64,000 nt of DNA from RGIG3701 sp017403345 (GTDB lineage: Bacteria > Planctomycetota > Planctomycetia > Pirellulales > Thermoguttaceae): NCBI GenBank assembly GCA_017403345.1, contig JAFQOH010000013.1, forward strand, positions 1 through 64,000. Direction: 5' to 3'. Shown piece after piece: positions 16,366 to 23,886 of this stretch. Under the pieces are notes generated by a model, which was not told the DNA's origin, made no database searches, and worked only from the letters and a program-made list of their open reading frames with translations. A program made the translations under genes and the position numbers. Each line of letters starts with the position of its first letter. Within the stretch, counting starts at the first letter, position 1.

Positions 16366-17286
16366 ATGTACGATTTCGTTTTACCCACTTCCCGCAACAC
16401 GAGGTCCGCTACAGAACGCAGCACGGCAAATGGTTGCAAAACGAAGAAAACGGGAACCAAATGCCGCAAGACATTGAAATGCGCTGCGCTCCTGCCCGCT
16501 TGGGGAACGTTCGCCTTCCTGTTGTCGGCATACTTCACGAGCGGAGAGATCTACGCACAGCAGATCCATCTGACGAATCCTATGCAGCGAAACGGATCCA
16601 GCTTTAGCGAATCGATCGGAACGAATTGGGGACTCTCCGGAAAAAACTGGTCGCTAAACGTTGGAAGTCCGCAGCAGAACAATCTGCCGAGATACGGCGG
16701 ATACGACATGAACAGCGGGATGCGCGGCGGATTTCAGTTCCAGAGAGGCGGAACGTCCGGATACTTCAATGGCTGGGCAGGACAGAGTTACGATGGATAT
16801 AGTACGATGGAAGCACCATCCGTTACGTTCATGAACGGTCAGACCGCCTTTTTTCAGCACGTGACAGAAACTCCGTTCGTCGTTTCGACCATCCCCGTCG
16901 TCGGCAGCTGGCACGGAACGAACTACCAGCCATTCTACGATCCGAACGTCACACGAACCCCTTCCGTCCTGCAGCAAAGGATCGACCAGCTCGAACCGCA
17001 AAAACACACTCCCCAAACGATGCGGGAAACACCAAACGCTCCGGCAAAAAAGGAGCTTCCAAAGAAAAAATCGGCCCGAAACGCAGGAAAAAAAGCCCGT
17101 CCCTCCCAGAACGGCACGGCTCGATCCGAAAGCGCGTACTCGAAAGGCTCGCAGCGCGAGTCGGCCAAGTACTCCAGAAGCACGAATCCAAACACGGCAG
17201 AAACGCCGGCACTGAGTGTCGCGGAAATGAAACGCCGGCATCGTGCCCGCCAAGAACAGGAACGCAGCCGTGAACGTGACGAGTAG
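16366..17286 (+). CDS. Secreted planctomycete-type protein of unknown function
   Basis: A 306-residue protein. A basic N-terminus of about 40 residues precedes a hydrophobic stretch ending in EIYAQQ, which looks like a signal peptide with a long n-region. The mature part has a Gly/Asn/Ser-rich segment (GMRGGFQFQRGGTSGYFNGWAGQSY), then a segment with VTFMNGQTAFF and TPFVVSTIPVVGSW. I believe this pattern recurs in secreted planctomycete proteins of unknown role. The C-terminal 90 residues are basic, Lys/Arg/Ser-rich and probably disordered. AGGAG precedes the start codon. No function is assigned. Confidence 0.65.
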   Translation: MYDFVLPTSRNTRSATERSTANGCKTKKTGTKCRKTLKCAALLPAWGTFAFLLSAYFTSGEIYAQQIHLTNPMQRNGSSFSESIGTNWGLSGKNWSLNVGSPQQNNLPRYGGYDMNSGMRGGFQFQRGGTSGYFNGWAGQSYDGYSTMEAPSVTFMNGQTAFFQHVTETPFVVSTIPVVGSWHGTNYQPFYDPNVTRTPSVLQQRIDQLEPQKHTPQTMRETPNAPAKKELPKKKSARNAGKKARPSQNGTARSESAYSKGSQRESAKYSRSTNPNTAETPALSVAEMKRRHRARQEQERSRERDE

Positions 17287-17335
17287 TTCAAACCCGCATT
17301 CCCCGATGCGCTCCCCTGCTCCCTATCCGTACCGG

Positions 17336-17971
17336 TCACATTCGGCGTACGAAATTCTCAAGCAGTTTCGCGCCGGCTTCCTGACTTTTCTCCGGATGGA
17401 ATTGCGCGGCGGCCACATTTTCACGCGCAACAGCAGCACAAAAATCATATCCGTAGTGCGTTTGTGCTGCGATGACGGAACGGTCCGACGGTATGGCATG
17501 GTAGGAATGCACAAAATAAAAATGCGTCCCCGATTCGATCCCGTACCAGAACGGATGGTCCGGCTGCTCGACCGTCACCTGATTCCAGCCCATATGCGGA
17601 ACAGATAGCTTCTCGCCCGCCTCAGCCCTCTGCCCGTCAGAAAACTGAAAACGTACGACATCGCCAGAAAAAATGCCGAGCCCTTCAAATTCACCATTTT
17701 CAAAACTCCGCTCAAACAGCATCTGCATTCCAAGACAGATCCCCAAAAACGGCGTCCCAGCATGGATCTTCTCCAACATCGGCTCGACGAGCCCGCTAAG
17801 TTTCAGAAAACGGATCGCGTCCTCAAACGCACCGACTCCCGGAAGGATCAGTCTGTCCGCCGCAAGGACTTCTTCCGGCTTCGTGACCAAACGGCACGGA
17901 ACGTTTTGGCGTTCTACAGATTTCTGCACACTGCACAGATTCCCCATTCCGTAATCAATGATCCCGATCAT
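17336..17971 (-). CDS. hisH: Imidazole glycerol phosphate synthase, glutaminase subunit
   Basis: A 211-residue class I glutamine amidotransferase. The nucleophile is Cys79 in GICLGMQ, with His192 and Glu194 in QFHPEKS completing the triad; PGVGAFEDA and VPHMGWN are also typical of HisH. It releases ammonia for the HisF cyclase, which makes imidazole glycerol phosphate in histidine synthesis. No other his genes are nearby, so hisF is elsewhere. A GGAG lies upstream of the ATG. It follows yacG on the same strand, with a pentanucleotide repeat between them. Confidence 0.93.
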   Translation of the reverse strand: MIGIIDYGMGNLCSVQKSVERQNVPCRLVTKPEEVLAADRLILPGVGAFEDAIRFLKLSGLVEPMLEKIHAGTPFLGICLGMQMLFERSFENGEFEGLGIFSGDVVRFQFSDGQRAEAGEKLSVPHMGWNQVTVEQPDHPFWYGIESGTHFYFVHSYHAIPSDRSVIAAQTHYGYDFCAAVARENVAAAQFHPEKSQEAGAKLLENFVRRM

Positions 17972-17990
17972 GTCTCAGCTCTCCAAAACT

Positions 17991-18040
17991 CATTTCATTT
18001 CGTTTCGTTTCGTTCCGTTTTATTTCATTTCATTTCATTT
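17991..18040. repeat. Pentanucleotide microsatellite (CATTT/CGTTT)
   Basis: Ten consecutive 5-bp units of the form YRTTT (CATTT, CGTTT, with one CGTTC and one TATTT). The array spans the yacG stop codon and runs into the leader of hisH. Length change would move the yacG-hisH spacing. Confidence 0.85.
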
Positions 18041-18244
18041 TTCTGAAAGATCCGCCTCTTCATCGGAAATTCCTTCCTCCGCTCTCCGCTCGATCTCCTT
18101 TTCAATATCGACCGGAATGGAAAACTCCTCACAGAACCAGCCGTGAAGATCGGCAAGCCGACAGCGGACGGAACAGAACGGCATCGCATCGGTCTGTTCA
18201 CTGTCGAAAACTTTTTTACAGGTCGGACAGGTAAATCGTGCCAT
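18035..18244 (-). CDS. yacG: DNA gyrase inhibitor YacG-like zinc protein
   Basis: A 69-residue protein with the YacG zinc-finger pattern: CPTCKKVF, then PFCSVRCRLADLHGWF, giving four Cys ligands, followed by an acidic tail (EEGISDEEADLSEK). E. coli YacG binds the GyrB C-terminal region and inhibits gyrase. The start at the ATG (MARFTCP) is chosen because the longer frame adds only a hydrophobic stretch unlike the family. Its end overlaps the pentanucleotide repeat shared with the hisH leader. Confidence 0.85.
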   Translation of the reverse strand: MARFTCPTCKKVFDSEQTDAMPFCSVRCRLADLHGWFCEEFSIPVDIEKEIERRAEEGISDEEADLSEK

Positions 18245-18344
18245 AGTCTCGCAAAAAAATAAAAAGGTCAAAAATCAAAAGAGGGACGAAAGCGCTCTCA
18301 AATGCCCCGTCCCCTTCAAAAAATCGAGATTTGGAAACCAGCTT

Positions 18345-19664
18345 TTACTTGCCGATGACCAAAGCCGCCGCCTGTCCGTAGTAATTGTACGCAATGACGA
18401 GCGCAGCTTTTTTCTCCGTCGCAGCCGGAGCACCCATGACGAGGTTCACCGGACAATCTTCCGCAGGTGTTTTGCTGTTCACGATCGCAGGGATCGTGCC
18501 ATTCTGCAAAGCCAGCACGGACGCGACCACCGCAGCGGCCGAGGAACCAGAGAAGGCATACCCGGTCGCACTGCTGATACACGTGACCGGCACGTCTTTT
18601 CCGACCGCAGCGGCAATGGCTTCCGCTTCGATACGGTCATGATACTGCGAACCAAGGCCCTGCGCCATGACGAACGCCAAATCTTCGGCCTTCACTTCCG
18701 CTCGCTCCATCGCAAGACGGATAGCATTGACGATAGAAGTCCCCTTAAATTTCTCAACATTAATCCGAACATCTTCAGTCTGCGGTGCGAGATCGGTCGC
18801 CGAATTCCAAACAGCCTCCGAAGCCTCACCGTATCCGAGGACCGTACCGAGAACAGGCACGCCGCGTTTTTCCGCAGAGGCACGGCTTTCCAAGATCGTA
18901 GAAGCACCGCATTCCCCGAAGACCAGCCCAGAACGTTCGGCATCAAAAGGCCGATAGGCAGTTTTCGGATCCGAGTCGTGCGTCACCGGATACATGCTGT
19001 TGTGCGTCGCGCCCTGCGGCATTGAAGTGGAATTGCAGCCGCCCGTGTACATGACGTCGGCAGCGCCGCGGTCGATGACACGCATAGCTTCGATCACAGC
19101 ACAGATCCCGCCGATGTCACCGGCGACCAGGGTATTGCTCGGACCGCGCAGGTCATTGGCAACGCCGATATGGCAGGCCGTCATGTTCGGCAAATATTTC
19201 AGCATCCAGAGCGGATACATTTGATCCATCGTATTTCCAAAGAGCGAGGCGTCAAATTCATTGTCACTCACCATGGCGCCTTTGTACAACGGAATGATCT
19301 CTTCCAGATCCGCCATGATCATCGCAGCACCATACACGATCCCCTGCCGTTCCGGATCCACAGGTTTTGCTTCCAGCTGCGCACATTCCCATGCGTAATC
19401 TGAAGCCGCAACTCCCAGCTGAATGTCTCGCGCCATAACTTTGATGCTTTTACGCGGACGGATACGTTTTTTATCCAGCTCCTTTACCGCCCCCGTGACC
19501 GGAGAGGGAACACCCGCCTGTACCAGCGCGTCCTGCGTATATCCTTCAAAAGGAGCGATCCCGCAAGTTCCCTGCATCAGTGAATTCCAAAAGGTTTCCG
19601 TTCCTGCTCCAATAGAGGAAACGACTCCCAGTCCAGTGATGACGATTTCTGTTGATTTGGCCAT
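18345..19664 (-). CDS. Beta-ketoacyl synthase homologue lacking the catalytic Cys-His-His triad
   Basis: A 439-residue thiolase-fold protein of the FabF type. The N-terminus VITGLGVVSSIGAG and the motif RPFDAERSGLVFGECGA are well kept. By alignment on conserved GP and EA flanks, the active-site Cys falls at Asp183 (VAGDIGG), the first His at Gln335 (MAQGLGS) and the second His at Tyr369 (ATGYAFSG). All three catalytic residues thus appear replaced, as in chain-length-factor subunits or other non-condensing KS homologues. No acyl carrier protein or partner KS is adjacent. The ATG at 19664 is used; a TTG seven codons upstream also opens the frame. A good promoter lies about 100 bases upstream, so it is probably its own unit. 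Confidence 0.75.
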   Translation of the reverse strand: MAKSTEIVITGLGVVSSIGAGTETFWNSLMQGTCGIAPFEGYTQDALVQAGVPSPVTGAVKELDKKRIRPRKSIKVMARDIQLGVAASDYAWECAQLEAKPVDPERQGIVYGAAMIMADLEEIIPLYKGAMVSDNEFDASLFGNTMDQMYPLWMLKYLPNMTACHIGVANDLRGPSNTLVAGDIGGICAVIEAMRVIDRGAADVMYTGGCNSTSMPQGATHNSMYPVTHDSDPKTAYRPFDAERSGLVFGECGASTILESRASAEKRGVPVLGTVLGYGEASEAVWNSATDLAPQTEDVRINVEKFKGTSIVNAIRLAMERAEVKAEDLAFVMAQGLGSQYHDRIEAEAIAAAVGKDVPVTCISSATGYAFSGSSAAAVVASVLALQNGTIPAIVNSKTPAEDCPVNLVMGAPAATEKKAALVIAYNYYGQAAALVIGK

Positions 19665-19765
19665 GTGTCGACTCGCTAACCTCAATGCACGATTTTCTCA
19701 CCGGAACGACCGGGACAAAATCTGCTGACTTACGATTAAACGAAAATGAATTTCTTAAAGTTTCT

Positions 19766-19793
19766 ATTATACCTGATTTTGAAAATTTTGCAA
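19766..19793 (-). promoter_or_regulatory. Sigma-70-type promoter of the ketosynthase homologue
   Basis: On the minus strand, -35 TTGCAA (19793-19788), a 16-bp spacer and -10 TATAAT (19771-19766). The spacer ends AAAATCAGG, matching the shared AAATCnGG element. Confidence 0.7.
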
Positions 19794-19942
19794 GTATCCA
19801 AACTGGCATTTGGTTTCAAAATCATAAGAAATTTCATGAGGAAATGCAATCTCTTCTTCAAGAAACGGCAAATTTCTGATAAATATTTAGGATTAAATCG
19901 AAAAAAGGGAAATTTCCCAATATTTGGCATCTTTTCTCCCGA

Positions 19943-21070
19943 TCAGTCCCCAATATCATATACACGATACGTTTTTTCACATTTCGTACCTGCTTTTTCA
20001 AGGCTGCCGCGAGAGTAGGCGTTCGACTCAAGGACCCAGGAAAATTCTGCTTTGTTGATCCCCCACTTTTCCGCAGCCGGAAGCAGTGCCTGCATGAGCA
20101 GGAGGGGTATCCCCATCATCTGATACTCAGGCAGCACATTTGCGCTGACGGAACGGATCTCCGTAAAATGCTTTTTAGTGTGAAGGATCGAAAGAAAACC
20201 AAAGGGGAAAAGGCGTCCCTTGATCTTGCGGATGGCCGGGTTGAAGTCCGGAAGACAGATCAGACACCCGACCGGCTTGCCGTCGATCTCTGCACAGATC
20301 GCCAGATCCGGTACGAGGAGGGTCTTGAGGCCCTTCGCCTGCTGATCGAGTTCCTCTTCCGACATTGGCACGTGCCCCCACGTGTTCGAGATCGACCGAT
20401 TGTAGACGTCCATGAACATTCGGACTTCTTCATCAAAGCGGGACTCATCCATTTTACGTATCGTGACGCCGAAACGCTCTTTGATCTGTTCCGCGATGCC
20501 GGAGTACTTGTTGACGATGCCCGGAAGCATATCCAGATAGCCGACGAACGCAAAAAGGTCCTGCGACTTCTGGAAGCCGTAATTCTCCACCAGCTGCTGA
20601 TAGTACGGCGGATTGTACGTCATCATGAACATCGGATGATTGTGGAAACCGTCGATGAGGAGTCCGACCTCATGATTCATCGAAGGATTCATCGGTCCGC
20701 GAATGTTTCGGATCCCCTTTTCCCGAAGCCAAGCGCGTGCGGTATCAAAGAGCGCGTTGGCGGCTTCCTGGTCATTTTCACACTCAAAGAATCCGAAAAA
20801 GCCGCGGCTGTCCTGGTAAAGATCCAAATGTCCCTGATTCACGATCGCAGCGATACGCCCGACGACTTTTCCGCCGCGTCGGGCAAGAAAGGTCTGTATC
20901 TGGTTACGAAGATAGTAGGCGTCTTTTTTAAATCCGATGAGTCCCAAGTGAGAACAAAGGAGAGGCGGAATCCAGTTGGAATCATTCGCGTAGATCCTCC
21001 ATGGAAGCTGGAGAAACGCGCGGCGGTCCCATAAATTTCTGACCGGGGTGACTTCAATTGAATTTGCCAT
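19943..21070 (-). CDS. GNAT-like N-acetyltransferase family protein
   Basis: A 375-residue protein resembling a widespread family of large GNAT-fold proteins. Typical segments are LPWRIYANDSNWIPPL near the N-terminus, FLARRGGKVVGRIAAIVN, GFFGFFECENDQEAANALFD, RGPMNPSMNHEVGLLIDGF and MMTYNPPYY. A second GNAT-like half follows, ending in KAEFSWVLESNAYSRG, the place where acetyl-CoA-binding helices are found. The substrate is unknown. AAAAGGA precedes the ATG and a promoter (21116-21144) drives it separately. The degenerate ketosynthase is next downstream but has its own promoter. Confidence 0.75.
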   Translation of the reverse strand: MANSIEVTPVRNLWDRRAFLQLPWRIYANDSNWIPPLLCSHLGLIGFKKDAYYLRNQIQTFLARRGGKVVGRIAAIVNQGHLDLYQDSRGFFGFFECENDQEAANALFDTARAWLREKGIRNIRGPMNPSMNHEVGLLIDGFHNHPMFMMTYNPPYYQQLVENYGFQKSQDLFAFVGYLDMLPGIVNKYSGIAEQIKERFGVTIRKMDESRFDEEVRMFMDVYNRSISNTWGHVPMSEEELDQQAKGLKTLLVPDLAICAEIDGKPVGCLICLPDFNPAIRKIKGRLFPFGFLSILHTKKHFTEIRSVSANVLPEYQMMGIPLLLMQALLPAAEKWGINKAEFSWVLESNAYSRGSLEKAGTKCEKTYRVYDIGD

Positions 21071-21115
21071 AAGGTTTTCCTTTTAAAAGAAAAAAACACA
21101 CCAAAACCTTAACGT

Positions 21116-21144
21116 ATTATACCCGATTTCTCAAAAAAGAAAAG
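21116..21144 (-). promoter_or_regulatory. Promoter of the GNAT-like gene
   Basis: -10 TATAAT (21121-21116 on the minus strand) is preceded by GAAATCGGG, the shared element. The -35 (CTTTTC, 21144-21139) is weak. Confidence 0.55.
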
Positions 21145-21237
21145 AGGCTTTCCCCAAATTTACCAAACTTTTACATTAAAATCCCAAAAAATTTCGTCCC
21201 GAAGTGCATTTTGTTCCTATTTCAGCTTCACGCCGCG

Positions 21238-22296
21238 CTAAGTGTACCATTTATCGAGAAGCTGCCGGAAATCGGCGAGCGAGCGAAACTGCACAAAATC
21301 GTCGCGAACTTTTGGATGTTCGGGATGTATCTGCGCGTACTTGATGCTAAACTTTTTCATGTTGAAAACTGCCCGTTTTTCGCCGTACAGCTCACACGCA
21401 AGCGCAAAATGCTCTTCGATGACCTCCCGCTGTTCACTCAGTGACGGCAAAGGCGGCAGTTCCCGGCCGGCAGCCAATTCGCGAAGTTCACGGAAGATCC
21501 ACGGATTCCCGATCGCACCGCGGGCGATCGTTACGCCGTTGACTCCAGTCGTTTCCATCATGCGGACACAGTCTTCCGCAGTGAAAAGGTCGCCGCTTCC
21601 GAGGATCACGGCATCCGGCGCATACTTTCGCAGGTCTGCGAGAAAATTCCAGTCGCTCGGCCCAATGTAACGCTGAAGGACCGTCCTTGGATGCACGGTG
21701 AAGACGGAGATCCCCAGGGCACGCGCACCATCGAATATCTCGTAGAATTTCTCCAGACTTTCCGCGGAATCATCCAGTCCGCGCCGCATTTTGATCGAGA
21801 CCGGGATCTCTGCCGGCACGGTATCACGCACGCTCCGAACGATCGAGAGTGCCGTTTCCGGCTGCGAAAGATGAAAACCGCCGCGATGCCGTCCCAGTAT
21901 CTTCTTCACCGGGCAGCCAAAGTTAATGTCTACCCAGTCGAATCCCCATTCCACCACCTTCAGCGCAGCCTGCGTAAAATCTTCCGGTCCAACTCCCATG
22001 AGCTGCGCACCTACCGGATGGTCGGCATCCTCAACGCGAAGGAAACGTTTCGCTTTCTTCCCTTTCGCATGAGTGACAGAAATGATGAATTCATCAAGCA
22101 TCACCTCACTCACAGTCGCAGACGCGCCAAGACGCCGTGCGATCTGACGCTCCGCCCAGTCGCTCACTCCGCTAAGAGCAGCCTGGATACACGGAAAACC
22201 GATCGGAACGGATCCGATAGAAAGGTCCGGAAAACGAAATTCCGTGCGAAACGGACGCCGGCCGGCAATGGGGGAAATCGTGGGATCGTAGTTCAT
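21238..22296 (-). CDS. dus: tRNA-dihydrouridine synthase
   Basis: A 352-residue flavoprotein of the Dus family, which reduces uridine in the tRNA D-loop using FMN and NADPH. CIQAALSGVSDWAER is the N-terminal signature and NFGCPVKKILGRHRGG contains the catalytic Cys128. VSIKMRRGLDD, FTVHPRTVLQRY and ILGSGDLFT.ED...M are FMN-barrel motifs. The C-terminal helical domain is short. The ATG at 22296 is preferred; an in-frame extension to 22446 would overlap pfkA and has no family similarity. It lies 82 bases after pfkA on the same strand, probably in one unit. Confidence 0.9.
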   Translation of the reverse strand: MNYDPTISPIAGRRPFRTEFRFPDLSIGSVPIGFPCIQAALSGVSDWAERQIARRLGASATVSEVMLDEFIISVTHAKGKKAKRFLRVEDADHPVGAQLMGVGPEDFTQAALKVVEWGFDWVDINFGCPVKKILGRHRGGFHLSQPETALSIVRSVRDTVPAEIPVSIKMRRGLDDSAESLEKFYEIFDGARALGISVFTVHPRTVLQRYIGPSDWNFLADLRKYAPDAVILGSGDLFTAEDCVRMMETTGVNGVTIARGAIGNPWIFRELRELAAGRELPPLPSLSEQREVIEEHFALACELYGEKRAVFNMKKFSIKYAQIHPEHPKVRDDFVQFRSLADFRQLLDKWYT

Positions 22297-22378
22297 GGGA
22301 CTCTGAAAATTTCGGAAAAACGGAAAGCTCCAGCCTTCAGGATCTCGGAGGATCTTGCGATCCTGCAGGATCTGAAAC

Positions 22379-23365
22379 TTAACGGCTGAGGCACTCCAAA
22401 AGGTCAAGCTCTTCCTGGGAAATGACGCGATGGCCGTCGATCGCATCGGTCAACGGTACGAGGACGGGCCGATTGTTCTGAACTCCCGCCATTTTGTCCG
22501 TTTCGCCGTCGAGGATGGCGCGTACCGCAAGATTCCCAGTCATGGAGGCAAGGATCCTGTCGTCCGGGCACGGATCGCCGCCGCGCAGCAGATGCCCCAG
22601 CACAACGGAACGCATCGAGAACGGACAGCCCGCCTCTTCCAGTTTCTTCTGGAGCGTCAGAACGCCGTCCTGGTACCCTTCCGCGACGACCATGATGATG
22701 GAGGTCTTTCCAAGTTTTTTCAGGTTCGTCAGTTTTTCGACCAGTGCGCCGATCTCCATCGGCATTTCCGGAATGCACGCCGCCTCACATCCGGCAGCGA
22801 TCGCCGTGTGGAGCGTGATGCAGCCGCAATGACGTCCCATCAGTTCCACAAGAAACATTCGATGATGACTCGCTGCAGTGTCACGGAGTTTGTCGACGGC
22901 TTCCACTGCGGTCTGGACAGCCGTCTTGAAACCAATGGTGAAGTCCGTCCCGTTCAAGTCATTGTCGATCGTACCGGGGCATCCGACGATCCGGCCATTC
23001 CAGACCTTTCCGAGTGCATGCGCACCGGCCAGCGTTCCGTTTCCGCCGATAGGCACGAGAGCATCTACGCCAAGTTTGTCAAGGATGTCCGCCGCCTTTT
23101 GAGTACCTTCCGGAGTCGCAAATTCCGGGCATCGGCTGCTGTGCAGGATCGTGCCGCCGTTCTTCACGATACCAGAAACTGAACGCATGAAAAGTCGGTG
23201 TGAACCGGCACTTCCAATGAAGAAATTCTGATCGAGGATCCCCTGGTAACCATCCATGAATCCCACGACTTCGTGCCCTTCGGAAACCGCTGTTCTAACG
23301 ACCGCGCGCACACAGGCGTTCATTCCGGGGGCATCGCCTCCGCTGCACAAAATACCAATTTGCAT
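22379..23365 (-). CDS. pfkA: 6-phosphofructokinase
   Basis: A 328-residue PfkA-type enzyme phosphorylating fructose 6-phosphate in glycolysis. Motifs are GILCSGGDAPGMNA (nucleotide binding), GCPGTIDNDLNGTD with the catalytic Asp, MGRHCG (substrate binding), VVAEGYQDG, and HLLRGGDPCPDDRILAS. The loop that is GGDGS in E. coli reads GGNGT here, so the Asp that helps bind Mg-ATP is Asn; the following Gly, rather than Asp, is of the ATP-dependent kind. AGGGA lies before the ATG. dus follows on the same strand. Confidence 0.92.
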   Translation of the reverse strand: MQIGILCSGGDAPGMNACVRAVVRTAVSEGHEVVGFMDGYQGILDQNFFIGSAGSHRLFMRSVSGIVKNGGTILHSSRCPEFATPEGTQKAADILDKLGVDALVPIGGNGTLAGAHALGKVWNGRIVGCPGTIDNDLNGTDFTIGFKTAVQTAVEAVDKLRDTAASHHRMFLVELMGRHCGCITLHTAIAAGCEAACIPEMPMEIGALVEKLTNLKKLGKTSIIMVVAEGYQDGVLTLQKKLEEAGCPFSMRSVVLGHLLRGGDPCPDDRILASMTGNLAVRAILDGETDKMAGVQNNRPVLVPLTDAIDGHRVISQEELDLLECLSR

Positions 23366-23394
23366 AAAATTTTCCCTGAATTGGCTAAAACCGC

Positions 23395-23422
23395 TTGATT
23401 TTTACAAAAAATGAGGTAAGAT
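23395..23422 (+). promoter_or_regulatory. Promoter of the giant TPR gene
   Basis: -35 TTGATT (23395-23400), a 16-bp spacer and -10 TAAGAT (23417-23422). It implies a leader of over 450 nt containing the 11-bp repeat. Confidence 0.5.
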
Positions 23423-23539
23423 AAATGGTAGCTTTCATAAAATAGTCGAAAATTTCAAAAAAATCAACCCGAATCGTGGAAATTTTGCGAGATTTTGCCC
23501 TTAAATTTAAAATGAAAGCCGGGACTCTGTGCCAAATTT

Positions 23540-23583
23540 GCGTCAGATCCGCGTCAGATCCGCGTTAGATCCGCGTCAGATCC
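23540..23583. repeat. 11-bp tandem repeat GCGTCAGATCC, four copies
   Basis: Four head-to-tail copies (23540, 23551, 23562, 23573); the third reads GCGTTAGATCC. It lies in the leader of the TPR gene. Confidence 0.9.
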
Positions 23584-23886
23584 GTGCCAAGCTCCCCATT
23601 TCATACCGATCGGGTATTTCAACGCCTCGATATTCCCCCTCTGCAAAAAAACGTCCACGTTTTCGTATCCGTGGTCTCAAGTAATTTTTGCAGATTCCAT
23701 TCCTCCGTAAAATTGACCGCGGCGAAATTTGGGATCGCCGACCTCGGAATGCGTCCAAAATGTTCGTGCAGCTTCCCCGGTTTTCCCATTCCGCTGCACA
23801 TAGCCCATCAACCAGAAAGTCCTTCAATGCAATCGGAAACTCATCTTCAAAATTTCATGGCCCCCATCTCGTCAAAGGAAACGGAA

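Larger units (their letters stand above)
23366..23886. other. Divergent intergenic region between pfkA and the giant TPR gene
   Basis: It carries the promoter at 23395-23422 and an 11-bp tandem repeat (23540-23583). The TPR frame stays open upstream of 23887, back to 23584, but that extension has no ribosome-binding site and an unrelated composition. Confidence 0.6.

Noticed and set aside
22297..22446. N-terminal extension of the Dus frame
   Set aside because: It overlaps the end of pfkA, has no ribosome-binding site and does not resemble the family N-terminus.
23584..23886. N-terminal extension of the TPR frame
   Set aside because: No ribosome-binding site and a composition unlike the rest; the ATG at 23887 follows AAAGGA.
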